From: Lonsdalea populi
GTDB taxonomy: Bacteria > Pseudomonadota > Gammaproteobacteria > Enterobacterales > Enterobacteriaceae
Reading direction: 5' to 3'
NCBI RefSeq assembly: GCF_015999465.1
Contig: NZ_CP065534.1
Span: forward strand, 62,001 to 126,000
DNA length: 64,000 nt
Below are positions 1 to 9,233 of the stretch, piece after piece. The number at the start of each line of letters is the position of its first letter. Position 1 is the first letter of the stretch. Under the pieces are notes generated by a model, which saw only the letters and a program-made list of their open reading frames with translations, did no database searches and had not been told where the DNA came from. The position numbers and the translations under genes are program-made.

Positions 1-391
1 TAAAGCAGCGGGAAAAATGAGGCAACGAAGAGAAACCACAAGCATAACAAATATCGGTCAGAGACCAGTTGGGCGAGATATGAATAATCTCTCTCGCCAG
101 GGTGACGCGAACGCGCCAGATCCATCGCATGGGCGTAATATTATAGACTTGATTAAACAAGCGGCAGATATCGAACTTTGATTTGCCACTCACGGCTTCG
201 AGTTGTTCCAGCGTGATGCTATCGCTGATATTCTCAATAATATAGTCGATGATCCCTACCAGACTGGTTGCTTTATTGTTATTTTCCAAAGTCTTTTTTA
301 AGTTCGGGTGACGACGATACATGTCCTGAATAAGATTGTGGTTGAAGCTTTCATTATCCAAGGTGTGGGGGTAGGCATTATGTCGATTCAT
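1..391 (-). CDS. AraC-family transcriptional regulator, short form, cut by the window edge
   Basis: Reading leftward from an ATG at 391 gives 130 open codons that run off the window, so the C-terminus is missing. Residues about 44-130 match the AraC/XylS DNA-binding domain: a first helix-turn-helix around SITLEQLEAVSGKSKFDICR, then the second-motif signature with LAREIIH (98-104) and CGFSSLPHFSRCF (118-130). Only about 43 residues precede the domain, so this is a MarA/SoxS-like single-domain regulator without an effector-binding half. The ribosome binding site is weak (GGAT about 9 bases upstream). It faces away from the phosphopantetheinyl transferase gene and shares a 485-base intergenic region with it. 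The family call is firm; the regulon is unknown. Confidence 0.82.
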   Translation of the reverse strand, partial: MNRHNAYPHTLDNESFNHNLIQDMYRRHPNLKKTLENNNKATSLVGIIDYIIENISDSITLEQLEAVSGKSKFDICRLFNQVYNITPMRWIWRVRVTLAREIIHISPNWSLTDICYACGFSSLPHFSRCF

Positions 392-876
392 GGTGTCATC
401 CAAAAATGTATTTACCGTGCCTGGAGCGGTTAATAAAAATGCTGAAAACGGCGTTGGTATTGGGTTGTTAATTATTGTCATTGCTGTCATTGACAGGGAT
501 ACTCACGCAAATTGTGTGCCATATTTGGAATGGCCTTTTTCAGCGAGAAACGTAACGGTTTTTCCATTCAGTATTCCATTTTTGGGATGGCGACATTTCG
601 TTATTGGGACTGTTCGTCTCGAAAATGGTCAGCGTTCTCAGCACGAGCGGGATATAAATGACAGGATCGTGTTAAAACTCCTCTTTAAACGTAATGCCGC
701 AAAAATATCCACGCCGACCGGTCAGAAATGCATGGCGATGAGGCGTTGCTACGTATACGTTTACATCGGACGTTCGTTATTTCGACCCGATCGCTTTCAG
801 ACGTCGTGACCAACAAGGATGACAAAGTGAATAAGGTGGATAGGGAAAACGCGATAAATCGGATGGGGGAGCGGAC
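392..876. other. Divergent intergenic region, no gene seen
   Basis: This 485-base stretch separates the AraC-type gene from the phosphopantetheinyl transferase gene. A long open frame exists on the + strand, but its translation is compositionally odd and resembles no family I know. The region presumably holds both divergent promoters; I could not fix a convincing -35/-10 pair. Confidence 0.5.
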
Positions 877-1632
877 ATGAGCCAGGAAAACAGGATGGAT
901 ATCTGTGGTAGCGCTGAGCATAGTGTACGAAAACTGGCGAACCCGCAGTGTATTTTGGTCCACCGGCAGACGTTGGATCGACCGGAAATTTCTGCCAAAG
1001 CGCGTTTGGCCTGCCGGATGGCGCCGCATGATACGCTCACCGCCAGCAAACTGGCCGAGGGCATTCTTCGGTGCCTGCTGGCGCCGCTGTGTCGCGCGTT
1101 GCCGCATGAGCTGACATTCGTTCGCACTCCCTTCGGCAAACCGTTCCTGCCCCAATATCCACAGTTTCATTTCAACCTGTCCCACACTCAGGCCGCTTTT
1201 GCTTTTGCCATCGCTCAGGGCGACGCCGTAGGGGTCGACGTTGAGGGAAATCGAGGGCGTGTCGAGCATAAACGCGGCGTGGCGAAACGTTTTTTCCATC
1301 CTGATGAAGCAAGTTGGCTGGATCAGTTTTGTGATGAAGAGATGTATGTACAGGCCTTCATTCGGATATGGACGCGTAAAGAAGCCTATCTGAAGGCGTT
1401 AGGACTTGGCCTGAGCAAGCCGTTGGACTCGTTCAGCTGTCTGACGCAGGAAGACGGGCGGATTCAGGTGCGGGATGGCTCTCATCCCGCAGGCGCGCAG
1501 ATGGAGGAAGTCTGGTTTGAGGAAGCAAGCATGGCGCTCAGCTGCTGCATGTTGTCGTCCAATGAGACCGCGTTGAGCTGGCGGTATACCACCCTCACGG
1601 AACCGGACGCATTAATGGAGTGGCTGGGGTAA
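877..1632 (+). CDS. Sfp-type 4'-phosphopantetheinyl transferase
   Basis: Predicted to move the phosphopantetheine arm of CoA onto the serine of carrier proteins, the activation step for polyketide, non-ribosomal peptide or fatty-acyl carrier domains. The 251-aa protein has the expected motifs in order: FGKPFLP (86-92), FNLSH (99-103), the Mg-binding GVDVE (119-123, with D121 and E123), and WTRKEAYLK (165-173). A GGGGGAG ribosome binding site lies 6 bases before the ATG. The length fits the Sfp/EntD-like subfamily. The only carrier-like gene nearby is a broken one on the opposite strand at 2264-2491, so this enzyme may be a leftover of a lost biosynthetic locus or may serve carriers elsewhere. 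The natural carrier protein cannot be told from the sequence. Confidence 0.9.
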   Translation: MSQENRMDICGSAEHSVRKLANPQCILVHRQTLDRPEISAKARLACRMAPHDTLTASKLAEGILRCLLAPLCRALPHELTFVRTPFGKPFLPQYPQFHFNLSHTQAAFAFAIAQGDAVGVDVEGNRGRVEHKRGVAKRFFHPDEASWLDQFCDEEMYVQAFIRIWTRKEAYLKALGLGLSKPLDSFSCLTQEDGRIQVRDGSHPAGAQMEEVWFEEASMALSCCMLSSNETALSWRYTTLTEPDALMEWLG

Positions 1633-2263
1633 TGCCGGCCTATACTTTCAGGACGGCGTGGGTTCGCGGTCTCCAGGGAATTACCCCCGGCGCATGCTCG
1701 TGCAGACGTTTCTGCAAAGTGATTGTGGTGATAATGGCGTATGTTTCCCGTCACTGACGAGAAAGAGAAGAAGGCACCCTTTGCCGATATCCCGATCCGT
1801 AAAGGGCGTCGCATCCATGGGTTTCTCCGGCGTCGCCGCGCAGTCCACCACGAGGGGTATACACGCAGAGCTTCAGCACAGAAAGAAAGCGTTTCCATTC
1901 CGATCTCCATCTCTCGTCATCCTGCTGGAGCATGAGAGTAACCGGCCTAGTCAGACCATCAACATCCTTTCTGACAACGCGACGGTCCGTCTTCATCCTT
2001 GTTCGAACGGCGCAATCCTGCGCTCTGACCGTGACGTGAATACATCCTTGTATATTTCCGCCTGCTTATGCCAGCGAAAACGCTTCCTTAAAAAGATTAT
2101 GCCTGGTGACCGCGGGCATTGTTGTCTGAAATTGTGGGACAGAGTAATAATTGCAGTATGTAGGTAAACGCTGTGCATTGTGGCGCGAAATGTCGCCTGA
2201 CGGCGAGTCAGAGCCATTCCGCACAATAGAAAACGGAGCAACTGTTGTATGCGGCTCCCAGCC
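1633..2263. other. Non-coding or decayed stretch downstream of the transferase gene
   Basis: About 630 bases with several short open frames on both strands, none with a recognisable product or a convincing ribosome binding site. Together with the broken carrier-protein gene that follows, this looks like decayed coding DNA rather than regulatory sequence, but I could not identify any other parent gene. Confidence 0.45.
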
Positions 2264-2491
2264 CTACGGACAGCATGACATGCGGTTGCCCTGCGCTTCA
2301 TAGCGATCGCTGAGAACGGCAATCAGGCTAATGAGGTTGACGGAATCCAGCAGACCATCAGGAGCGTACATCGGCGCGCCCTGAAATATGGCGTTGATGC
2401 GTGCATGATCGACGCCAATGGCTTTCAACAGCTCGCGTAGTAGTCAATGTGTCGTCTCGTCGCGGTGATGCCCAGATTCTGAGTGTTCCAT
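2264..2491 (-). pseudogene. Acyl-carrier-protein-like gene with an in-frame stop
   Basis: From an ATG at 2491 the frame reads MEHSESGHHRDETTH, meets a TGA at 2444-2446, and then continues in the same frame for about 60 codons to a TAG at 2264. The second part has carrier-protein character: LLRELLKAIGVD, then DGLLDSVNLISLIAVL, where LDS is the place of the phosphopantetheine-bearing serine, then SDRYE. Total length (75 codons) suits a free-standing carrier protein. A clear GGAG lies about 8 bases before the ATG. A short inverted repeat, GTGTA-N4-TACAC, sits upstream at 2584-2597. I infer a once-active carrier gene killed by a nonsense mutation; recoding or a sequencing error are less likely alternatives. 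Confidence 0.6.
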
Positions 2492-2719
2492 ACAAACTCT
2501 CCGACACGCTGTATTGAGCGCAGTATAACGGTCGATTAGGGGGTCACTTATTCTAAATTGTATACGCCGAGTTATGCTTTTTTGTGTACGTATACACGCT
2601 GAATATGCGTGTTTTTTTGGCTTTATGCCCGACGAAAGCGACATTTGGAATTGCCGATTGAGCGAGTGTTGGAAGAAGAAAATAAGAGGATGCCGGTGAA
2701 AGGTAAACGACACCATTAA

Positions 2720-2758
2720 AAAACCCGCTATACGGTCGAAGCCGGTTCAGCGGGTTTT
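2720..2758 (-). terminator. Rho-independent terminator of the EAL gene
   Basis: The arms AAAACCCGCT and AGCGGGTTTT are inverted around a 19-base loop. On the minus strand the hairpin is followed by a T run. It lies about 30 bases past the stop codon of the EAL-domain gene. Confidence 0.8.
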
Positions 2759-2788
2759 ATTTTGGTTCGAAACGCCCCGTCTTCGTTA

Positions 2789-3556
2789 TTAAATAAGGCT
2801 CGTATCGACCTCAGGCAGAGACTCGAAACCGGGTCTGGCAAAATAATATCCCTGAGCGAAATCAATCCCGATTCCTTTAAGAAAACGATATTCCTTTTCT
2901 GTTTCAATACCTTCTCCCAGTACCTTGATATTCAACGTTTTCAACATGTTGATGCAGTGGGTGACGATAGTCTGGCGAGTCTCATCCCGATCAATATCGC
3001 GGATAAGCGCCATGTCCAGCTTGACGATATCGGTTTGAAAGTCCGCCAGCAGATTCAGCCCGGAATAACCTGAACCGAAGTCATCAATCGCCGTTTTGAA
3101 GCCCAGCTTTTTGTAGCATTCAATAATCGACTGTATGCGTTTGCTGTCTTTGGCCTGCTCATTTTCGGTGAACTCGAACATGATGTTTTTGATAGGGAAC
3201 TGGTACTTTCTGGCCGCTTCCAGCGTAGAGCGGATACAACGTTCAGGACGATAAATGGCGTTGGGCAGGAAGTTGATGCTCAGCATGCCGGGCAGCTTCA
3301 GTCGGGCTGCGAGCGAGATAGCCTTGATTCGGCACAGCTGGTCGAAGCCGTAGCGCTTGTCATTGCTTATTTGCGAAATAATGCTGAAAGCAGACTCGTT
3401 ATTGCAGCCTCGGACCAAGGCTTCGTAGCCGAATACGCGTTTAGTCACGCAGTCTACGATAGGCTGAAACGCCATGGTGAAGTCGAGGCCCAAATTATGA
3501 CTGTCCGCGCAGTGAGCGCAGCGGGACGACATAAAAGAGGGCGATTGGAAAGTCAT
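2789..3556 (-). CDS. Stand-alone EAL-domain cyclic-di-GMP phosphodiesterase
   Basis: Predicted to hydrolyse cyclic-di-GMP to pGpG and so shift cells away from sessile behaviour. The 255-aa protein is almost wholly an EAL domain (about 27-245). The catalytic and metal-binding set looks intact: E45-A-L, N95, E131, D158-D159 in DDFGSGYS, K179, E215 and Q235. There is no sensor, GGDEF or membrane segment. A short N-terminal CxxC..H cluster (C13, C16, H20) could bind a metal, which is inference. A distant AGGA is the only ribosome binding site I see. The gene is monocistronic, with a terminator just downstream. Activity is predicted from residue conservation only. Confidence 0.88.
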   Translation of the reverse strand: MTFQSPSFMSSRCAHCADSHNLGLDFTMAFQPIVDCVTKRVFGYEALVRGCNNESAFSIISQISNDKRYGFDQLCRIKAISLAARLKLPGMLSINFLPNAIYRPERCIRSTLEAARKYQFPIKNIMFEFTENEQAKDSKRIQSIIECYKKLGFKTAIDDFGSGYSGLNLLADFQTDIVKLDMALIRDIDRDETRQTIVTHCINMLKTLNIKVLGEGIETEKEYRFLKGIGIDFAQGYYFARPGFESLPEVDTSLI

Positions 3557-3892
3557 GGTTTAGGGATTTCCTGGATTAGGGGAAAATGGAAGCGCTCACC
3601 CGCGTGAAGCGGGACGATAAGATCGTGACGCCCTATAATAAATGTATAGCTTGTAAGCTGCTAAACTGCGTCTACCTGGCGATTTATCGGCAATATTTGT
3701 CTAAGAATTAAATGAACTTGACCGGACGATGCATAAAAATACGGAAATGGCGGGTTATCTGGATGATAAACATCGATATATCCAAAACGGTGCGGTAAAG
3801 CGCTTTACGGAGGAGGTGTGCGGGTGCGGTGAGCTGTCTCGGGGAATGATGCCCGCCCGTGGAGGAAAGCCAACGGGCGGACACCGAGAAGG
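3557..3892. other. Intergenic region between the ula operon end and the EAL promoter
   Basis: It contains a perfect 14-base palindrome, GTAAAGCGCTTTAC, at 3795-3808, and the GC-rich hairpin listed separately at 3853-3880. No gene is seen. The palindrome could be a regulator site, but nothing ties it to a known protein. Confidence 0.4.
3853..3880 (-). terminator. GC-rich hairpin after ulaD
   Basis: CCGCCCG and CGGGCGG arms with a small bulge lie directly downstream of the ulaD stop codon. No T run follows on the minus strand, so it may be an RNA 3'-end stabiliser or a Rho-dependent site rather than a classic terminator. Confidence 0.35.
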
Positions 3893-4537
3893 TTACCAGT
3901 AGCGGGCGATTTCCTGGCGCAAGGCGTCGGCGATGACGCTTCCGTTTTCACCGGCCAACGCCCGCCCGGCGATAAACGTTTTAGCGTTAATCCCTCGGAA
4001 ATGCTGCAACGCCTCAGGCACGATACCGCCGGTGATCGACACCTCAAATCCCATCTCCGACAGGGTATGCATGCGTTGGATGTCTTCGGGCGTCCAGCCG
4101 ACTCCGGCCAGCTCCGCGTCTCGCGAACGGTGGTAGATCGCCTGCGTGATGCCCAGTTTTCGCCAGGCCTGCGCGTCTTCCCACGTCCAGTGGCCGTAGA
4201 GCTCCATCTGAATTTCTCTGTGGTAGTCGTCCGCGATGCTTTTACAGGCGGTGATCGTAGCGATATGGGCCGCGGCCGACACCGTGATCCAGTCCGCGCC
4301 TGCGGCAAAGGCCATTTTTGCCAGAATGGCGCCGCCGTCCGTGGTTTTCATATCGCAGACCAAAATATGGTCGGGATACTGCTGGCGCAGCGTGCGGACG
4401 GCGTTCATCCCTTCGGCGAAGGCCAGTATGGTGCCGACTTCAATGACGTCGACATACTCCGCCACGCGCGCGGCCAGATCGACGGCGGTGGGAAGGTCAG
4501 TAGAATCCAGTGCAATCTGTAATAAGGGCTGAGTCAT
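3893..4537 (-). CDS. ulaD: 3-keto-L-gulonate-6-phosphate decarboxylase UlaD
   Basis: Decarboxylates 3-keto-L-gulonate 6-phosphate to L-xylulose 5-phosphate, the step after lactone opening in L-ascorbate breakdown. The 214-aa protein is an orotidine-decarboxylase-suite TIM barrel, and the known catalytic residues fall at the expected numbers: D11, E33, D62, K64 and D67 (DMKTTDGG). I chose the ATG at 4537 (MTQPLLQIALDS) over an upstream in-frame start at 4591 because it matches family N-termini. It is last in the leftward ula operon, about 86 bases after ulaF. SgbH is the near-identical paralogue in E. coli, but the ula neighbours decide the name. Confidence 0.93.
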   Translation of the reverse strand: MTQPLLQIALDSTDLPTAVDLAARVAEYVDVIEVGTILAFAEGMNAVRTLRQQYPDHILVCDMKTTDGGAILAKMAFAAGADWITVSAAAHIATITACKSIADDYHREIQMELYGHWTWEDAQAWRKLGITQAIYHRSRDAELAGVGWTPEDIQRMHTLSEMGFEVSITGGIVPEALQHFRGINAKTFIAGRALAGENGSVIADALRQEIARYW

Positions 4538-4623
4538 GGTATGAGAATCCTTTTTCAGTGTTGAGACGGCGGCATGCGCCGTCCGGATCATGATGAGCGG
4601 TGAAACGGCTTATGCCGCGAGCA

Positions 4624-5331
4624 TCATTCCATCGTGGCGTCAGTCTGACCGTAGTAAGCGTCAGCGCCGTGTTTGCGGAAATAGTGTTTGTCGGACAGAA
4701 TCTGCGGGAGGCGAATCTGGTCATTCAGCCGCCGCGTCGCCAGCGCCATCGCCGCCACCTCTTCCAGCACGACGGCGTTATGCACCGCTTCCTCGGCATT
4801 CTTCCCCCAGCAGAAAGGAGCATGGCCATAGGCAACCACGCCCGGCACGGCAATGGGGTCGATGTCCCGTCGGCGAAAGGTTTCCACGATGCTCACGCCC
4901 GTGTTCTTTTCATAGTCGTCGGTGATTTCCTCTGATGTCAGCGGGCGGGAGCAGGGGATATCGCCGTAGAAATAGTCGGCGTGGGTAGTGCCCAACACGG
5001 GGATATCCATACCGGCCTGCGCCCATATCGTCGCATGACGAGAATGGGTATGGACGATACCGCCGAGACGAGGGAACGCTTGGTACAGCACCAGATGCGT
5101 GGCGGTATCGCTGGAAGGTCGAAGTCGCCCCTCGATGACGTTGCCGTCCAGATCGACGATGACGATATCGTCAGCCGTCATGGCTTCGTAGCTCACGCCC
5201 GACGGTTTGATGGCGATCAGCCCGCGTTGACGATCGATCTGCGAGACGTTGCCCCAGGTGAGGGTGACCAGCCGGTAGTGCGGAAGCTGTCGATTGGCGG
5301 CCAACACCGTTCGTTTCAGGTTGCTCAACAT
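4624..5331 (-). CDS. ulaF: L-ribulose-5-phosphate 4-epimerase UlaF
   Basis: Converts L-ribulose 5-phosphate to D-xylulose 5-phosphate, which enters the pentose phosphate pathway; this is the last step of the ascorbate route. The 235-aa protein is a class II aldolase/AraD-family enzyme. The zinc-site histidines are in [10 protein letters not shown] (H94, H96) and a third lies in [10 protein letters not shown]75 and the phosphate-binding GNVS motif (about 27-30) are also present. The stop codon of ulaC lies 3 bases before the ATG, so the two are translationally linked. AraD and SgbE are paralogues, but the operon context supports UlaF. Confidence 0.92.
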   Translation of the reverse strand: MLSNLKRTVLAANRQLPHYRLVTLTWGNVSQIDRQRGLIAIKPSGVSYEAMTADDIVIVDLDGNVIEGRLRPSSDTATHLVLYQAFPRLGGIVHTHSRHATIWAQAGMDIPVLGTTHADYFYGDIPCSRPLTSEEITDDYEKNTGVSIVETFRRRDIDPIAVPGVVAYGHAPFCWGKNAEEAVHNAVVLEEVAAMALATRRLNDQIRLPQILSDKHYFRKHGADAYYGQTDATME

Positions 5332-5334
5332 CTG

Positions 5335-5823
5335 TTATCCCTCCTCGTTGGCCGCCTGCGCGAGCGCATTGTCGATCGCGCGGTAAACCTCGTCCTTGCT
5401 GCGGCATGTGCGCAGTCTGTCGAGGTTGATGCCGGTAGGGCTGCTCTCGTCCTCCAGCGTTTGGGTGACTTCCGTCAGACCGACGATATGTTCGTCGGAC
5501 GTACTGCCCGCCAGTGTGATCAGCACATCGACAGGTTCGTCCTCGCCATCGAAGATGACGGGGGTGGCCAGCGTCACCAGTGCGAAGGCCGTGCGTATGA
5601 CGCCGTCTTCCGGACGTGCGTGCGGCAACGCAAGGCCGGGGGCGATGACGAAGTAGGCACCCATTTTCTCAATGCTGCGGATGATCGCGGCATGATAGCC
5701 AGGCTCAACCGCGCCGGCGGTCTCCAGCATGCCCGTGCCGATCCTAATCGCTTCCCGCCAGTCGGCCGCATGGGCCTGAAGCCGGATAGTGTCGTTGTCT
5801 ATCAGTGATTGCTTGAAGTTCAT
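5335..5823 (-). CDS. ulaC: Ascorbate-specific PTS enzyme IIA, UlaC
   Basis: Cytoplasmic phosphocarrier that passes phosphate from HPr to the EIIB domain of the ascorbate transporter. The 162-aa protein has the EIIA(Man/Fru-like, PTS_EIIA_2) fold with the phosphorylated histidine at H68 in LALPHARPEDG, the same number as in E. coli UlaC. It lies between the fused EIICB gene and ulaF in the leftward operon. No anomaly is seen apart from the separate EIIA being kept while EIIB and EIIC are fused. Confidence 0.93.
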   Translation of the reverse strand: MNFKQSLIDNDTIRLQAHAADWREAIRIGTGMLETAGAVEPGYHAAIIRSIEKMGAYFVIAPGLALPHARPEDGVIRTAFALVTLATPVIFDGEDEPVDVLITLAGSTSDEHIVGLTEVTQTLEDESSPTGINLDRLRTCRSKDEVYRAIDNALAQAANEEG

Positions 5824-5860
5824 GGTGTGCTCCTTTCTCGGCCGTTCCTTCAGCCGGACG

Positions 5861-7609
5861 CTAGCGGGAAAAATGCGTTCTGATCAGGTTGAGCAGTTCG
5901 TCGCCAAATGACTGGGGATTGAGCATGTTCTGCACGGCCAGTACGAATTTGCCCGCACCCGGCTCTATCTCTCCCGCGAGGTGGCGTGAGGCGACGATGA
6001 TGTCGGTCATCGCGAGCTTCGATTTGTAGTCCGCCACCGCGCACGACTCCATCACATGCGGTATGTCCCTTTGCTCCAGGAACTTGGCGATTTTCATTTT
6101 CATCATCATGGATGACCCCTGCCCATTACCGCAGACGGTCAGAATCCGAACGGCCCGTTCCGCATTGACTGGCTCGGGTTCGGCGAGAGGCTGCGTCGCG
6201 GCCGCAGGCAGATCCGACGTCGGCGTCGTGGCATCTTCTTCCGCGCGCAAACGTCGGGCGGCGAAAAACATATAGGTGACGGCGCCGAGCAGGAGTACGC
6301 ACAGAAACAGCGGCGACCAGGACAGCCCCTGCATGATGGGGGGGAACAGCAACGCCCAGTCGGCCATGCCCATCCAGCCGTTGAGCGGCGTGCCGTGGTG
6401 GGCGAACAAGGCAATCGCCCAGGCGGAGCCCAGCACTTCAATGACTCCCATCACGAAGCAGATCTTCATCACGGCTTTCCAGCCGCCGAAATGGTTGGCG
6501 AAGACGCCAATGGTGGCGTTAGAGAAGAACATGGGCACAAAGCCGGGAATGATGACGATGGGCGATTGGAAGGCGAGGAGCAACAGTAGCGCGGCGAACT
6601 GACCGGCGGCGCCCCACATAAAACCGAACACCATGGCGTTTGGCGAGTAGGCGTAGATAGCCGCGCAGTCGATGGCGAGCACTGCGTTGGGAATGACCCG
6701 CTCCGAGATGCCCTTGAACGCCTCCGAAAGTTCCGCGACGAACATGCGGACGCCGACGACGATAATCTGAATGGCTACGGCGAATTTCAGGCCGGTTTCC
6801 AGAATATAAATACTCCAGTGGGTGGAACCGGCCATCATCTGCAGGTTCTTCTGGCCGAAGGAGAGCAGGATAATGCCGAAGAACACGGTCATGACGATGG
6901 CGGTCGCGGCGATGCTGTCGTGAAAGATGTTCAGCCAGCGGGGAAGTTTAAGGTTATCGACGCTCTCTTTGGGGTCGCCCAGCCGGTGGGCGATTTTGGT
7001 CGCGATCCACGACGCCGCCTGCTGCTGATGACCGATGGAGAAGCCCGCGCCGCCGGTGACGGCCTCCGTCGGCTTGAACATGATGTTGGAAAAGATTCCC
7101 CAATACAGCGCGATGATGACGGCGGAGGCGATAATGGTTTCCCACATCGTGGCGCCCAGCACCAGATAAAACATCGCTATCAGCCCGGCCTGCTGAAACA
7201 TGATGTGGCCCGTCAGCATAATCGTTCGGATACCGGTATAGCGGCGCAGCACCACCATCAGGATATTCAGGGCGAGCGCCAGTAGAACGGTGTAGCCCAC
7301 CCAGGCGTAGCGATCCCCCATGACGGACATCGTCGCCATCATGGCGGTGTAGGGGTCAATCACCGAGCCGCTTAGCCCATGATATTCGGCGATCTTCTCT
7401 ATCACCGGTTTGAACCCTGCGACCAGCGTATCGGCGCCCACCTGGACCAGCATGAAACCGATGATGGTTTTGAGCGTCCCTTTGAGGACCGTGGAGATAT
7501 CCCGCCGCAGCAGCAGATACCCAATCAAGGTGACCAGTCCCAACAGCAGTGGCGCTTTGGTCATAACCTGGCTGTAGAAGATGTGAAAAATAGCGTATAG
7601 CGTTTCCAT
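5861..7609 (-). CDS. ulaA: Ascorbate PTS enzyme IICB fusion (UlaA-UlaB)
   Basis: Imports L-ascorbate and phosphorylates it to L-ascorbate 6-phosphate. In E. coli the membrane EIIC (UlaA) and the EIIB (UlaB) are separate; here one 582-aa chain holds both. Residues about 1-450 form the multi-spanning EIIC domain. A charged, proline-rich linker of about 30 residues follows, then EIIB with the phosphorylated cysteine at C493 in [11 protein letters not shown] chose the ATG at 7609 because GGAG precedes it by 8 bases and [12 protein letters not shown] matches UlaA N-termini; an in-frame start lies 17 codons upstream. It heads the leftward operon, and the divergent region with ulaG is its likely control region. 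Confidence 0.93.
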   Translation of the reverse strand: METLYAIFHIFYSQVMTKAPLLLGLVTLIGYLLLRRDISTVLKGTLKTIIGFMLVQVGADTLVAGFKPVIEKIAEYHGLSGSVIDPYTAMMATMSVMGDRYAWVGYTVLLALALNILMVVLRRYTGIRTIMLTGHIMFQQAGLIAMFYLVLGATMWETIIASAVIIALYWGIFSNIMFKPTEAVTGGAGFSIGHQQQAASWIATKIAHRLGDPKESVDNLKLPRWLNIFHDSIAATAIVMTVFFGIILLSFGQKNLQMMAGSTHWSIYILETGLKFAVAIQIIVVGVRMFVAELSEAFKGISERVIPNAVLAIDCAAIYAYSPNAMVFGFMWGAAGQFAALLLLLAFQSPIVIIPGFVPMFFSNATIGVFANHFGGWKAVMKICFVMGVIEVLGSAWAIALFAHHGTPLNGWMGMADWALLFPPIMQGLSWSPLFLCVLLLGAVTYMFFAARRLRAEEDATTPTSDLPAAATQPLAEPEPVNAERAVRILTVCGNGQGSSMMMKMKIAKFLEQRDIPHVMESCAVADYKSKLAMTDIIVASRHLAGEIEPGAGKFVLAVQNMLNPQSFGDELLNLIRTHFSR

Positions 7610-7691
7610 GATGCCGCTCCGTATCGGTGAAGGGCCATATGCCCGACGGTGATAACTCAATCCCTGTTACCTGCGTCCTTTCCTGCCAACG

Positions 7692-8037
7692 TGTGATTTA
7701 ACTTCTCCTGCTGTTTTGTCGAATCGAGAGAAATCACGAATTTTCATTCTATGATTTTTTGTGATCTTTGGAATCATCATAAACAAGCGGCGGCGAAGAT
7801 CAAGCTGTGCGTTGTGATTATCACGTCAGTTTACTTTTCTTTGTCTGCCGGCACTGAAAATGTAATACAAATAATGAGTTAATATCTTTGTTCTGTCGTT
7901 TTTTGTGAAGGAAGATTGGTTTTTGTGGTGTTAAAACCGTCAAGTCGGCTCGTCAATAGGTGCGAAAAGTAATCATTGATAATCATATTTGTGATTGATA
8001 TAGTCATTTTTAATCACCGCGATCGCGTTTTTGTGAT
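7692..8037. promoter_or_regulatory. Divergent ula control region with repeated TGTGAT half-sites
   Basis: The 532 bases between the EIICB gene and ulaG are AT-rich and carry TGTGAT at 7692, 7760, 7813, 7990 and 8032, along with inverted ATCAC or AATCA partners. The clearest is GTGATTATCAC at 7814-7824, a perfect inverted repeat with a one-base spacer. Similar AATCACAAG and AATCATAAA words lie just before ulaR. In E. coli this region binds UlaR, CRP and IHF; that these words are UlaR half-sites is inference from their repetition. Confidence 0.5.
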
Positions 8038-8141
8038 GAGCACCTGGGGCAAACGAAAAATACGGGGCGGGGGTGACAGAGTCTGCGACCCATGGAAACC
8101 GGTCGACGGCGGTTGTTGTAATCATGAAAAAGGATAAAACG

Positions 8142-9209
8142 ATGAGCAAAGTAACTGACATTACCCGGGAGTCATGGATATTGAACACGTTCCCCGAATG
8201 GGGGACCTGGCTCAACGAAGAGATCGAGCAGGAGGAGGTCGCCGCAGGGACGTTCGCCATGTGGTGGCTGGGCTGTACCGGCATCTGGTTAAAGTCTGCG
8301 GGCAACACGCAGATCGCCATCGACTTCTGGTGCGGCACCGGCAAGAAAACCCACGCCAATCCCTACATGAAAAAGCAGCATCAGATGATGCGCATGGGCG
8401 GCGTGCGCAAGCTGCAACCCAATCTGCGTACGTCGCCGTTTGTTCTCGACCCCTTCGGTATCAAGAAGATAGATGCGGTGTTGGCGACGCACGATCACGC
8501 TGACCACATCGACATCAACGTGGCGGCGGCGGTACTGCAAAATGCGGGCGACCATGTGAAATTCATCGGCCCCGAAGCCTGTGTCGAGCTTTGGACGGGA
8601 TGGGGCGTGCCGGCCGAGCGCTGCATCGTGGCGCAGGTCGGGCAGGAGATCGCGATTGGCGATATCACCATCAACGTGCTGGACGCCTTTGATCGCACCG
8701 CGCTGGTGACGCTGCCTGAGGGCGTGTCCTCCCGCGATAAAAGCATTCTGGACGGGATGGACCGGCGCGCGGTGAACTATCTGGTGAAGACCAGCGGCGG
8801 CAATGTGTATCACTCCGGCGACTCGCACTACTCCAACTATTTCGCCCGGCACGGCAACGACAATACGATCGACGTGGCGCTTCTCTCCTATGGCGAAAAC
8901 CCTCGCGGCGTGACCGACAAAATGACCTCATCGGATATCCTGCGTGCCGCGGAGTCGCTGAATACGCAGGTGGTCATTCCCTTCCATCACGACATTTGGG
9001 CGAATTTCCAGAGCGACCCTGGTGAAATCGAGCTGCTATGGTACAGGAAAAAAGACCGTCTGAATTACGGCTTCCGGCCGTTCTTCTGGCAGGTGGGGGG
9101 CAAATACGTCTTCCCGACGGACAAGGCCAAAATGCATTACCAGCATCCGCGCGGGTTTGACGATATCTTCACGGATGAACCCGAGCTGCCATTCCGCTCG
9201 TTCCTCTAA
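8142..9209 (+). CDS. ulaG: L-ascorbate-6-phosphate lactonase UlaG
   Basis: Opens the lactone ring of L-ascorbate 6-phosphate to 3-keto-L-gulonate 6-phosphate in the cytoplasm. The 355-aa protein is a metallo-beta-lactamase-fold enzyme with the Mn-binding motif THDHADHID (H117, D118, H119, D121, H122), and it follows E. coli UlaG closely along its whole length ([35 protein letters not shown]). I chose the ATG at 8142 ([12 protein letters not shown]) because AAGGA lies 7 bases upstream and the start matches UlaG; an in-frame ATG at 8073 would add 23 residues. It is first in the rightward ulaG-ulaE-ulaR block. Confidence 0.95.
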   Translation: MSKVTDITRESWILNTFPEWGTWLNEEIEQEEVAAGTFAMWWLGCTGIWLKSAGNTQIAIDFWCGTGKKTHANPYMKKQHQMMRMGGVRKLQPNLRTSPFVLDPFGIKKIDAVLATHDHADHIDINVAAAVLQNAGDHVKFIGPEACVELWTGWGVPAERCIVAQVGQEIAIGDITINVLDAFDRTALVTLPEGVSSRDKSILDGMDRRAVNYLVKTSGGNVYHSGDSHYSNYFARHGNDNTIDVALLSYGENPRGVTDKMTSSDILRAAESLNTQVVIPFHHDIWANFQSDPGEIELLWYRKKDRLNYGFRPFFWQVGGKYVFPTDKAKMHYQHPRGFDDIFTDEPELPFRSFL

Positions 9210-9233
9210 CGTTCTCTGGTCACGAGGTGCGCA

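Noticed and set aside
390..809. A 139-codon open frame on the + strand upstream of the transferase gene
   Set aside because: It begins inside the AraC start region, lacks a good ribosome binding site and its translation resembles no protein. It is more likely chance in a divergent control region.
1658..2322. Several 60-170-codon frames on both strands after the transferase gene
   Set aside because: Compositionally odd, overlapping and without start signals or family likeness; treated as decayed DNA.
7814..7824. GTGATTATCAC as a CRP site
   Set aside because: The spacer between TGTGA and TCAC is only about three bases, whereas CRP needs six. It is kept as a possible UlaR site instead.
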